This document shows positions 50,964 through 58,951 of a DNA stretch of 64,000 nt, piece by piece (the stretch's first letter is position 1; each line of letters starts with the position of its first letter). Under the pieces are notes generated by a model. It saw only the letters and a list, made by a program, of their open reading frames with translations, was not told the origin of the DNA and did no database searches. The stretch comes from Desulfovibrio sp. (GTDB lineage: Bacteria > Desulfobacterota > Desulfovibrionia > Desulfovibrionales > Desulfovibrionaceae). Both the position numbers and the translations under genes were made by a program. The stretch spans positions 310,001 through 374,000 of the forward strand of contig JAQYWK010000001.1 of assembly GCA_030145055.1 (NCBI GenBank), in the 5' to 3' direction.

Positions 50964-52163
50964 TCAGGATTTATTTGCTGGCTCTGCAGCTTCCTTTAGG
51001 GCTTCTTCGTGCCAAACGGCTTTTTTAAGAACCCATTCTCCGTCTTTTTTATCCCAAATATGTGGGGAGCGCCAACTGTCAATGACTTTCCAGAAGAATT
51101 CTTCGGAGATGCCGCAATAGTCTAAAAAGGTTTGATAGTTGTCGCCTGGAAATTCGCCATCAAAACGTTTGACCAATCCAACTGCCTCTTCTCGCGTAAT
51201 GTGTCCATCGCGAACTTCATGAGCTGAATCGGAAGTCGCACGGCCAATACCAAATTTGATGAACATCAGCAAAAAGTGGAATCCGTCTAATCTATCATCA
51301 ATGGAGGCGTATTTAGAATAAGTTCCTTCACTGCGTTTGTAAAACGGTTTGAACCCGTTATGTTCAGCACAGTAATAGTAGTTTTCTTGTGGAATCCATT
51401 TCGTGTAATGGCCCATATAGTGAAGAGTGACACCAACGCGTTCAAGGTCTTCGTGCGAAGGTCTGCGATAAATTTTTAAATCTGACTCAGTTATGCCATG
51501 TTCATGCATAACATCCAATGTGAACCCATGCATGTTCATGACTTCAACATCCTGAATTGGAACATCAGGATGATATGCATGCTTCATCGAGCCGCCGTAT
51601 TCAACTTCAGAGTTTTCACCATACATTACAAGCTTAACGTTGTGCGCTACGGCCATTTTAAGAGGCTGATTGTATTGCCCAAAGATAAAGGGCATGAACG
51701 GGTCACCTTGTAGTTCAAATGATAGCTTGGTTAGAAGTTTATGAACTTTACCGCTGGGCTTGGCCATGACATTATCTAGGCCCCCTTCAACGATGTGATT
51801 TTCATAGTTCCGCATGCCATCATTTGTCCAGAGAGCTGGTGCCCAGGTCACTGTGAGAGGATGCATGCCATATTCATATTTAAGCTTGTGAGCTACAAAA
51901 CCACTATCTTTTCCGCCACTTGAAGGAACAATAACGTCATAGCTGCCATCTTTGGATCTATGCTTGTCACAAAGCTCGCGAAGCTCGCGATCGCGTTCAT
52001 CCCAATCAATCTCAGAATCTTTATAATCAGAAAACTGGCAAGCTGAACAAATTCCCTCTTCATTAAAAGAGATGCGAGGACGCTGATTGGACATCGTGCA
52101 GCGTTTGCAAAATTTAATCTCTTTTGGAAGATTGAATTTTTTTTGAGTATCTCTATGTTGCAT
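50964..52163 (-). CDS. N-acetyl sugar amidotransferase, PseA/WbpG family
   Basis: Start set at ATG 52163, with GAGG eight bases upstream; an in-frame TTG at 52169 has worse spacing. 399 residues. Two cysteine pairs near the start (FCKRCTMS, CSAC) probably bind zinc, followed by the PP-loop PSSGGKDSGFVAHKL (ATP pyrophosphatase) and a family C-terminus with YAEHNGF-type and WKVIDSWR segments. With the HisH- and HisF-like partners directly upstream it is expected to convert a sugar acetamido group into an acetamidino group, activating it with ATP and taking ammonia from the HisH/HisF pair. It lies 11 bases after the HisH-like gene. Confidence 0.85.
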   Translation of the reverse strand: MQHRDTQKKFNLPKEIKFCKRCTMSNQRPRISFNEEGICSACQFSDYKDSEIDWDERDRELRELCDKHRSKDGSYDVIVPSSGGKDSGFVAHKLKYEYGMHPLTVTWAPALWTNDGMRNYENHIVEGGLDNVMAKPSGKVHKLLTKLSFELQGDPFMPFIFGQYNQPLKMAVAHNVKLVMYGENSEVEYGGSMKHAYHPDVPIQDVEVMNMHGFTLDVMHEHGITESDLKIYRRPSHEDLERVGVTLHYMGHYTKWIPQENYYYCAEHNGFKPFYKRSEGTYSKYASIDDRLDGFHFLLMFIKFGIGRATSDSAHEVRDGHITREEAVGLVKRFDGEFPGDNYQTFLDYCGISEEFFWKVIDSWRSPHIWDKKDGEWVLKKAVWHEEALKEAAEPANKS

Positions 52164-52174
52164 ATTCAAATCCT

Positions 52175-52783
52175 CTAAAGGTTATAAAAGTTGGACAGAA
52201 TGCGGATACCCTGAGAATTACTTTTTTCAGGGTGAAATTGAAGGCCGAAAATGTTTTCCTGAGCAACTGCAGAAATGAAATTGTATCCATTGTAGTCCGC
52301 TGTCGCTATAGCAACCTTGTCATTTTTAAATTCATATGAATGCATGAAGTAAAATTCGTCAGCAGCGCTTATCCCCTCAAATAGGATATTCTTGTTGTCG
52401 GTCATTTTTAGTTTGCGCCAGCCTAGATGGGGCAGTTCTAAGCTTTCATCCATGCGTTCAACTTTTCCAGGAATGATGGACAAACCTTTGTTCTCACCGT
52501 CTTCAAAGCCAACCTCAGCAAGAATTTGCATCCCAAGGCAGATTCCAAGAGTATGCTTATTATTAATAGCTTCAGTTAGTGGGCCAATTAGCTCTCTCTG
52601 TTGGAGATCTTCTAATGCATGCTTAAAGTTTCCTACGCCAGGGAGTAATATTTTATCAACTTTTTTAAGGTCTTCAGCTGTTTCAACAATCACAACACTA
52701 GCATCAATAAAGTTGAGAGCTTTGGATATATTAAAAATATTACAACAAGATCCAATATTCACTACACCGATAGTTTGTTTCAT
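52175..52783 (-). CDS. HisH-like glutamine amidotransferase subunit
   Basis: 202 residues, class I glutaminase. It has LLPGVGNFKHAL, the nucleophile elbow GICLGMQIL (catalytic cysteine about residue 83), YFMHSYEF and FGLQFHPEKS (His and Glu). This is the HisH fold. In this context it supplies ammonia to the PseA/WbpG-like enzyme rather than to histidine synthesis, because no other his gene is near and the three genes are adjacent as in wbpG-hisH-hisF glycan clusters. It sits 4 bases after the HisF-like gene. Confidence 0.85.
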   Translation of the reverse strand: MKQTIGVVNIGSCCNIFNISKALNFIDASVVIVETAEDLKKVDKILLPGVGNFKHALEDLQQRELIGPLTEAINNKHTLGICLGMQILAEVGFEDGENKGLSIIPGKVERMDESLELPHLGWRKLKMTDNKNILFEGISAADEFYFMHSYEFKNDKVAIATADYNGYNFISAVAQENIFGLQFHPEKSNSQGIRILSNFYNL

Positions 52784-52787
52784 CTAA

Positions 52788-53531
52788 TTAACCTTTTTCG
52801 CCATTAAGTGCATCTTGCACTTCTTTGATTGTAACTATGTCATCGTGGAGGACTGTTGCAAGAGTTACAGCAGAAGGTTTTGCAATTGAAACCATCTTAG
52901 TAATGTGTTCAATTGAGCCGGCTCCACTTCCTGCGATTAATGGAATAGTTGTAATCTCATTAACTTTACGGATAAGCTCTAAGTCGAATCCTTTTTTTGC
53001 TCCATCGTGGTCAATTGAGCTCAGCAAGATTTCTCCTGCCCCTCTTTTTTCTACTTCAAGAGCCCAGTCAAGAACATTCTTACCTGTGGGATTTTTCCCA
53101 CAGTCCGCATAGCATTCCCACCATAAGTCTTTCCGTTTGGCATCTATTTGAATAGTAATTGCTTGGCTACCGAAAAGGCTTTCGGCCTTATCAATTATTG
53201 ATGGATCTTGCATTACCGCGTATGAATTGATGATTACTTTATCAGCCCCATTATCAAATAAAGCTTTCATATCATCTATTGACCGAATCCCGCCGCCAAC
53301 GGCAAATGGAATTAAAATTTTAGAGGCAACGGCACGAATTGGTTCGAGTTTAATTTCTCTTCCGCAGAGGCTTGAGTAAATATCTATATAACAAATTTCG
53401 TCAGCATTGGCGGAACTGTATTTTAGAGCTAGCTCTTCAGGCATTCCAACCTTACGTAACCCTTCAAAAAAGATTGGCTTTGCTATATATGGTGGTTTAG
53501 CATCTAGTCTTGCAATAACTCTTGTTTTCAC
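52788..53531 (-). CDS. HisF-like cyclase subunit of the sugar amidotransferase
   Basis: 247 residues, beginning at GTG 53531 with AGGAG seven bases upstream. A TIM barrel of the HisF/HisA family: IARLDAK carries the first catalytic aspartate, VGGGIRSIDDM and VIINSYAV form phosphate-binding loops, SSIDHDGAKKG has the second aspartate, and IAGSGAGS completes the second phosphate site. The normal HisF segment after LDVKDG is altered (PPYIAKPI), as in glycan-linked copies. It would channel ammonia from the HisH-like subunit to the PseA-like partner. It is the first gene of this group on the minus strand. Confidence 0.83.
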   Translation of the reverse strand: MKTRVIARLDAKPPYIAKPIFFEGLRKVGMPEELALKYSSANADEICYIDIYSSLCGREIKLEPIRAVASKILIPFAVGGGIRSIDDMKALFDNGADKVIINSYAVMQDPSIIDKAESLFGSQAITIQIDAKRKDLWWECYADCGKNPTGKNVLDWALEVEKRGAGEILLSSIDHDGAKKGFDLELIRKVNEITTIPLIAGSGAGSIEHITKMVSIAKPSAVTLATVLHDDIVTIKEVQDALNGEKG

Positions 53532-53613
53532 TTTAAGCTCCTGAAGCCTTTGTCCGATTGGGACTTTTTAACATGACATGGGGTGGTTTTTTTATTTGAA
53601 CCATCCAGCTTTT

Positions 53614-53647
53614 CTTGTTCGTTAGGTAAAACTGAACAAGTTGTCAA
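53614..53647 (-). promoter_or_regulatory. Repeated promoter-like motif, copy 2
   Basis: On the minus strand TTGACA (53647-53642), 17 bases and TAACGA, upstream of the HisF-like gene (start 53531). It shares 27 of 31 bases with the motif at 47.5 kb. Within it CTTGTTC and GAACAAG form a 7-bp inverted repeat that could bind a regulator. As the region before a gene set it is a natural place for a promoter. Confidence 0.45.
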
Positions 53648-53719
53648 TGTGTTCGTTTTTGTATTAATTTTTTATATTTACTTGTCTGCATCAATTTATT
53701 GATAAAAGCGTAATCATTA

Positions 53720-54106
53720 GTGGGTACTATAGTGAAATTCATCAAAAAAAATCCGATGAGAAGTTTTTCTCCTGGCAAGGACATCTCCCTTTTTGACTGC
53801 GGAACTCTGAACCTATCTGTTGATGAACAAATAACCATTGTTGATGATAATGGATTTAAATCAGATTTAACTTGTAAAGAATGGGGATACTATCTTGCAA
53901 ATTCTATTAACTATAGAATTACAGAGCAAGGCTATAAAACAGCCCTATTTTCCAGTAATTTACAATCTCCACCCTCTTTATACGTTTGTCTTGTCAATGA
54001 AGCTAAAATTGATCAGTTTATGATTTACCTTGATAAAGTCGAAGCAAGATTGATCATGTGGCTTGACGAATTTAATGACCATAATTTTGATGGTACTCAT
54101 CCATAA
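53720..54106 (+). CDS. Small protein of unknown function
   Basis: About 128 residues on the opposite strand to all its neighbours. The start is uncertain: GTG at 53720 or 53732, or ATG at 53756; none has a clear ribosome binding site. The protein is soluble, with no membrane helix or signal peptide; recognisable stretches include FDCGTLNLSVDEQITIVDDNGFKS and a C-terminal amphipathic helix (KIDQFMIYLDKVEARLIMWLDEFND). I do not recognise a family. It reads as a genuine protein in composition, and its end lies only 3 bases from the convergent NeuB-like stop. It may belong with the nonulosonate genes. Confidence 0.55.
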   Translation: MGTIVKFIKKNPMRSFSPGKDISLFDCGTLNLSVDEQITIVDDNGFKSDLTCKEWGYYLANSINYRITEQGYKTALFSSNLQSPPSLYVCLVNEAKIDQFMIYLDKVEARLIMWLDEFNDHNFDGTHP

Positions 54107-54109
54107 ATG

Positions 54110-55162
54110 TTAAGAAAAATCCTTCCACTCGACTTCATCACCATCCGCTAGATCATGGGCTGCGGTTCTGCCGACAGCATAGTCAAGCTCTTCAGGTCCG
54201 ATACCCGTTCCCGGTCTAAGAAAATCGAAATCTTCAGATTTGAAGACTTCACCCTTTTTAACTGGACGGGTAGTAACCATGCGGCGGCGGAATTTTTTCC
54301 TTTTTTCCATTTCCGCTTCACTGACAATGCGGGCTGCGGAGCCTAGAGCTTTCCATACATTCATGCCGTCTTTACAGATAACTGTCATTTCTGAAGGGTC
54401 AGCGGAAATCCAGTGATCCCAGCCGTCCATATCTTTATCTGTAGTGAAGTGTTTTTCAATAATACATGCACCGAGTGCAACTGCGGCTAAAGGAACAGCT
54501 GAGCCTATAGTGTGGTCGCTGAATCCGACCGGCACATCAAATGCCTGCTCAAGTGTTTTCATGTTGTTCAGGTGTATATCTTCATACTCAGGAGGATAAA
54601 TAGAAATACAGTGAAATAATGCGATTGGGCCGGACCCGGCTTCCCGTAATGTGGTAACTGCTGTTTCAATTTCACCCATACTCGCCATACCAGTCGAAAG
54701 CATAACCTGGCAGCCTTTGCTTCCGATGTATTTCAGAAGTGGGATGTGGGTTACGTCCATTGACGCGAGCTTAATACAAGGCACATTCATTTCGAGGAGC
54801 ATATCGACTTCTTCCGGTGAAAAAGCGGATGACATGAAGTCCACATTTTTTTCTTTGCAATAATTTAAAATTGCTTTGTGTTGATCGTGAGTGAACTGGT
54901 ATTTGTCCACCATTTCTTTAAGTGAACCAAAGTGACGGTTTGTGTCAGTGTAGGTAGTGTTGCGTTCATATTCTGCTTTTGAAATAAGCGTTTTACTGCT
55001 CCAGGACTGGAATTTGACTGCATCTGCTCCGCATTCCACGGCAGAGTCAATCATCTTTTTGCAAAGGTTCATGTCTCCGTTATGGTTCGAGCCAATTTCA
55101 GCAATAAAGTAAGGTGGTTCACCGGGGCCGACAAGTCGTCCGTTAAAATTTAATTTTTCCAT
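54110..55162 (-). CDS. N-acetylneuraminate/legionaminate synthase family (NeuB/LegI)
   Basis: Start set at ATG 55162, with GGAGG just upstream; a longer start at 55201 overlaps the GT2 gene more. 350 residues. The TIM barrel begins FIAEIGSNHNGDMNLCKKMIDSA and AVKFQSW, with LSTGMASMGEIETAV and FSDHTIGSAVPLAA, then the C-terminal SAF antifreeze-like domain (VTTRPVKKGEVF to GRTAAHDLADGDEV). It condenses a 6-carbon N-acetyl sugar with phosphoenolpyruvate into a nonulosonic acid. Legionaminate is the likely product given the LegC- and PtmE-like genes; pseudaminate or sialate cannot be excluded from the sequence alone. Confidence 0.85.
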   Translation of the reverse strand: MEKLNFNGRLVGPGEPPYFIAEIGSNHNGDMNLCKKMIDSAVECGADAVKFQSWSSKTLISKAEYERNTTYTDTNRHFGSLKEMVDKYQFTHDQHKAILNYCKEKNVDFMSSAFSPEEVDMLLEMNVPCIKLASMDVTHIPLLKYIGSKGCQVMLSTGMASMGEIETAVTTLREAGSGPIALFHCISIYPPEYEDIHLNNMKTLEQAFDVPVGFSDHTIGSAVPLAAVALGACIIEKHFTTDKDMDGWDHWISADPSEMTVICKDGMNVWKALGSAARIVSEAEMEKRKKFRRRMVTTRPVKKGEVFKSEDFDFLRPGTGIGPEELDYAVGRTAAHDLADGDEVEWKDFS

Positions 55163-56046
55163 ATTTCCTCCAGTTCGGGGTGTGCTATCCACGACCACCA
55201 AATATGTTTTTCGTCAAGTTTGTTTAGATTTCTGACATATCTACTGAGAGTGTCAGGCGAGGACATGGAGTCCATGAAAATTTTTAAATCGTTAGAAGCA
55301 TTTGTGAATGGTTTTGCTTTGTCTGTAAAGCTTGGCAAAACATGCTCCTCCAAAAGGGAGTAATGCAGTTTTAATAGAGTGCAAGCTTTTAAAATTTGTT
55401 CAGTAGTAAAAGGAGCAAGAACTCGCGCTGTATTGGTTGAGTGCTGTCTATATTGCATGAGTGGCATAGAGGTGGTTTTAATTGTTGCCCCTAGTAGCCA
55501 TGCTTTTATTACCATAAACCAGTCCAACATTACGCATTCTGCAGGGAATGGCATTAGTTTCTTCAATAATTCGCTACGGTAAGCTGTGTTGGACAAACCG
55601 AAAACATTCGCTTTTGGCAATAGTGTAGGTAGCTCCTCATTTTCTTTGACGGGAAAAATGAGGCTAAGATCTGTTCCGTCTGTGTCAATAATATTAAGTG
55701 CACAGGCGCACAAATCACAATTTGTGAGAAGATTTTTTGCTTCGGCGACTCTTTGTGGGTGCAAAATATCATCGCTATCTGTGAATATCACTTGATCGTA
55801 TTCGGCAACGATTACTTCGAAAGAGTTTTCTCTAACCTGAGCGGGTGTTGCCCCTGCATCTGCTATGACAAACTTAGCTTCAAACTTTTGCCCAGCATTT
55901 GTAAAGACCTGTTCAGGCGTGAACGAGTCTAGTCCGATAATTATGTCAAACTCTTTGTCGGTTTGGGAGACGACAGAATCGAACCACGGCTTTATATATG
56001 GTTCTTCACCTGGATAAATAGTGGTGTAGAGTGCAGTAGAACTCAA
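55150..56046 (-). CDS. Glycosyltransferase family 2
   Basis: 298 residues, GT-A fold. It starts with a family-like strand and VVSQTDKEFDIIIGLD, the metal-binding FTDSDDILHPQR (D-x-D) about residues 90-101, and FGLSNTAYRSEL. It is coupled to the CMP-transferase gene by ATGA and overlaps the NeuB-like gene by 13 bases. Its position inside the nonulosonate gene set suggests it adds a sugar to the nonulosonate or its acceptor. GT2 is unusual for CMP-nonulosonate transfer itself, so the donor may be another sugar. Confidence 0.75.
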   Translation of the reverse strand: MSSTALYTTIYPGEEPYIKPWFDSVVSQTDKEFDIIIGLDSFTPEQVFTNAGQKFEAKFVIADAGATPAQVRENSFEVIVAEYDQVIFTDSDDILHPQRVAEAKNLLTNCDLCACALNIIDTDGTDLSLIFPVKENEELPTLLPKANVFGLSNTAYRSELLKKLMPFPAECVMLDWFMVIKAWLLGATIKTTSMPLMQYRQHSTNTARVLAPFTTEQILKACTLLKLHYSLLEEHVLPSFTDKAKPFTNASNDLKIFMDSMSSPDTLSRYVRNLNKLDEKHIWWSWIAHPELEEIWKN

Positions 56047-56753
56047 CGGGACACTCCGAATTTTTGGGTCATTAAAAACTCAGCCATTGTCCAGTCGTCA
56101 TGATCATCAATATCAACAGCGTTTTTCCAGTTTAGTTCAAAGCCTTTTCTGTCAGGGGCGTGAAAGGTCTTTTCTTCACGCAGTGCATCACAGGTGGCCC
56201 ACCATATCGCTCCTGTAGGGCAGAATAGTGTGGCAAGATCTTGACTTCTTTCTTTAAGTTTTTCTTCAAATAATGGTCTAAGAGGCTTTCCTTCTTCCAT
56301 TTCCATGGCCCACCACGGATTCAGCCAGCCGTATCGAGTTACGCTGATTTGAGTGCGCGCCTCTTGCTTTCTAAAATGATCAAAGCTAGCAATGATATCT
56401 ACGCTATCGCGCATGGGGCAATTCGCCATAAGCTGGCATATATATGTATATTTATTTGCGTCTGGATCAATTTTGGTAAGCGCATCAAGAGTTGCAACTG
56501 AAACGGGAGTTATATCATCCGCTATATTAGGGTTCCGCATAAAGGGGACTTCTGCACCTAACGACTTGGATATTTCTGCAATCTCAGGGCAATCAGTCGA
56601 TACTATTACACGTTCGAACAGTCCGCTCTCAAGAGCCGCTTTTATGGTATACCCGATCATAGGTTTACCAAGCATTTCCCGAATATTTTTCTTTGGAATG
56701 CGCTTTGATCCACCTCTTGCAGGTATTACAGCTATGGCCTTTTTTGAGTTCAC
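56043..56753 (-). CDS. CMP-nonulosonate cytidylyltransferase (NeuA/LegF family)
   Basis: 236 residues from GTG 56753; the previous stop is four bases away. The opening AVIPARGGSKRIPKKNIREMLGKPMIGYTI is the CMP-sialate synthetase signature. Further on are VIVSTDCPEIAEIS, EVPFMRNPNIADD and the C-terminal DIDDHDDWTMAEFL metal site. It activates the nonulosonic acid made by the NeuB-like enzyme with CTP. Distinguishing LegF, PseF and NeuA needs comparison to characterised sets; the surrounding LegC- and PtmE-like genes favour LegF. Confidence 0.87.
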   Translation of the reverse strand: MNSKKAIAVIPARGGSKRIPKKNIREMLGKPMIGYTIKAALESGLFERVIVSTDCPEIAEISKSLGAEVPFMRNPNIADDITPVSVATLDALTKIDPDANKYTYICQLMANCPMRDSVDIIASFDHFRKQEARTQISVTRYGWLNPWWAMEMEEGKPLRPLFEEKLKERSQDLATLFCPTGAIWWATCDALREEKTFHAPDRKGFELNWKNAVDIDDHDDWTMAEFLMTQKFGVSR

Positions 56754-56757
56754 GTCT

Positions 56758-57924
56758 TTAAACCCCGAGTATTCCTGCGCCGCTAGGAATATTGATCACC
56801 CTTTTCTCAAGGGATTCTGCAACACGCATATCTGTACGCGGGCAGTTTTCAAACATGGGCAGTTTATGCATTGCAGTCCAGAGCGGACGGGTCATGTATG
56901 CTGCGCCGTTTGTTGCTTCAAGAATTGAATCTCTTTCTGCTTCCATTCCTTTTTCAAGGATTATGGTGCAGAACCAGTAGTTGCTTTTGCTTTCTTCCGG
57001 TTCAGTTAGGAAGCGAACTCCTTTGATATCTGCAAATGCAGCAGCGTATGCTTCAGCTAATTTACGTTTGCTTGCGATGATATCATCCAGCTTTTCCATC
57101 TGTGCGCAACCAAGAGCTGCGTTGATGTTAGGCATGCGGTAATTGTAGCCGATCATGTCATGGAAATATTCCCATTTATGCGGGGCCTTCGCTGTAGTTG
57201 TCATATGCTTGCAAAGGTCAGCCAATTCATCGTCGTCGGTCAGAATCGCGCCGCCGCCACCGGTGGTGATAGTCTTGTTGCCGTTGAAGCTTAGTGAAGC
57301 AACGTTTCCAAACAGGCCGCAATGCTTTCCTTTGTAGAAAGATCCTATAGCTTCGGCCGCATCTTCGACCATAGGGATAGAAAACTTTTCGCAAAGGGCA
57401 AGCAGTCCATCAATATCTGAGGGGATACCGAAGACATGCATGGGCACCAGAGCCGCAATTTTGCGTCCTGTCTGTTTGTTAAAGCATTCACCATTGCGAA
57501 CCTCCGCAACCTCTGAAAGATGGATATCAAGCTTGGCTGCGTCGAGGCCGAGAGTTGTCTCTTCGGAATCAGCAATATGTGGAATTGCTCCGATGTATGC
57601 GACTGCGTTGGCTGTTGCCACGAAGGTTAGGCCCGGGATGATAACTTCATCTCCGCTTTTAACTCCGGCAAGCATGAGAGCCATGTGCAGGGCTGCAGTT
57701 CCATTGGTAACGGCGATTGCACGCTTCGCACCTGTGTAATCGGCGAGCATCTTTTCGAATTGGTCTACGAATTTACCTACAGATGAGACAAAAGTCGTAT
57801 CGATACACTCTTTGGTGTAAGCCAGTTCATTGCCGGGAAATACCGGCTCATGCAGGGGGAGAAATCCTCCACCCTGCGGGAGCACAGTTTGCATGCTTTT
57901 TAGAATTTCAGAGGCGAGGGTCAT
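56758..57924 (-). CDS. LegC-like sugar aminotransferase
   Basis: 388 residues, DegT/DnrJ/EryC1 family. It opens with LHEPVFPGNELAYTKECIDTTFVSSVG, the LegC-type start, followed by VTNGTAALHMALMLAG, VEDAAEAIGSFYKG and SFNGNKTITTGGGGAIL with the PLP lysine. LegC aminates the 4-keto group of the dehydrated sugar in legionaminic acid synthesis. The partner 4,6-dehydratase (LegB) may be one of the SDR genes nearby. It overlaps the SDR stop by one base (TAATG) and precedes the CMP-transferase by 4 bases. Confidence 0.83.
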   Translation of the reverse strand: MTLASEILKSMQTVLPQGGGFLPLHEPVFPGNELAYTKECIDTTFVSSVGKFVDQFEKMLADYTGAKRAIAVTNGTAALHMALMLAGVKSGDEVIIPGLTFVATANAVAYIGAIPHIADSEETTLGLDAAKLDIHLSEVAEVRNGECFNKQTGRKIAALVPMHVFGIPSDIDGLLALCEKFSIPMVEDAAEAIGSFYKGKHCGLFGNVASLSFNGNKTITTGGGGAILTDDDELADLCKHMTTTAKAPHKWEYFHDMIGYNYRMPNINAALGCAQMEKLDDIIASKRKLAEAYAAAFADIKGVRFLTEPEESKSNYWFCTIILEKGMEAERDSILEATNGAAYMTRPLWTAMHKLPMFENCPRTDMRVAESLEKRVINIPSGAGILGV

Positions 57925-58922
57925 TAGCTTCTCTTGTGAGGAATGTTGTAATACTGCTGGCCTTCAGGGTCACTGATAACGCCAAGCTCTACTATTTCTT
58001 TAATTTCTCTCATGCCTTCAGGAACAGTTTTGGTGATCTTGAAGCCAAGCTGTTCTTTAATTTTAGTGTGATCAGCACGGTAATCGCGAGGATCTTCGTC
58101 CTTTTTGACGTATTTGATATTCGCTTCTGGGAAAAGTTTGTCCAGTTCGTTCGCGAGCATTTTCTTGGTGTAGTTTTCAGCTGTTTCACCGACGTTGAAT
58201 ACGTCGTAAGCAACTTTTTCTTTCGGTGCCTCAAGAACTGTCATCATCGCATTGGTGAAGTCTGCAACGTGACAGTAAGGGCGCCAGAACTGCTCGCCAA
58301 AGATAACGAGTTCTTTACCAAGAGCTAAGTCTTTGGTGAATTCGTTTACTGTAAGGTCAAAGCGCATGCGTGGTGACATACCGTATACAGTGGAAAATCT
58401 GAGTGATGTTGGGCAGAGCGCGTCTGTTTTTTCCATTTCTTTGAGGAAATAGTTTTCAAACTTAACTTTGAGTTCTGCATATAGGGAAATAGGAGCTAGT
58501 GGACTTGTTTCCACAACATATCCTTCAGGATCAGACATTTTACCGTAGTTACTGCAAGTAGATGCGAAGATGAAACGTTCTATTCCAAGCTCTTTACACT
58601 TGTCTATAAGGTAAACAGATGCACCCCAGTTAGTGTTGTGCGCTTCGTCTGAGTAAAGTTTACAAGCTGGGTCGCCAACGATTGCTGCGAGGTGGATAAC
58701 CCCGTGCAAGTCGCTATCAGCCATAATTGGGTCCATGGCTTTCGGATCTGCAACGTCTGTCTTGTAAAAGGTAAAGTTAGGGTGTTCCCATATATCTAGG
58801 ATGGATTCTCCGCCGAACTTAAGAGTATCGACACATACTACGCCGTAGCCGTCATCAAGAAGGCGACGCAGAAGAATTGAACCAACGTATCCGGCTCCGC
58901 CGGTAACCATAATATTTTTCAT
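57924..58922 (-). CDS. Extended SDR NAD-dependent nucleotide-sugar epimerase/dehydratase
   Basis: 332 residues. Cofactor motif VTGGAGYVGSILL, active site ASTCSNYG and YAELKVKFE (Tyr-x-x-x-Lys), substrate region LRFSTVYGMSPRMRFD and WRPYCHVADF. It is closest in look to epimerase/dehydratases that feed amino-sugar synthesis; it might play the LegB role but lacks the signature I would expect for certain LegB, so the reaction is left open. It is followed directly by the LegC-like aminotransferase, which often takes the product of such an SDR. Confidence 0.75.
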   Translation of the reverse strand: MKNIMVTGGAGYVGSILLRRLLDDGYGVVCVDTLKFGGESILDIWEHPNFTFYKTDVADPKAMDPIMADSDLHGVIHLAAIVGDPACKLYSDEAHNTNWGASVYLIDKCKELGIERFIFASTCSNYGKMSDPEGYVVETSPLAPISLYAELKVKFENYFLKEMEKTDALCPTSLRFSTVYGMSPRMRFDLTVNEFTKDLALGKELVIFGEQFWRPYCHVADFTNAMMTVLEAPKEKVAYDVFNVGETAENYTKKMLANELDKLFPEANIKYVKKDEDPRDYRADHTKIKEQLGFKITKTVPEGMREIKEIVELGVISDPEGQQYYNIPHKRS

Positions 58923-58951
58923 TTTAACTCCTTGAAAGTTGTTTATGTAAG

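Noticed and set aside
52175-53531. Histidine biosynthesis genes hisH and hisF
   Set aside because: No other his genes are present; the pair is next to a PseA/WbpG-like enzyme, the known arrangement of sugar amidotransferases, and the HisF-like active-site segment is altered.
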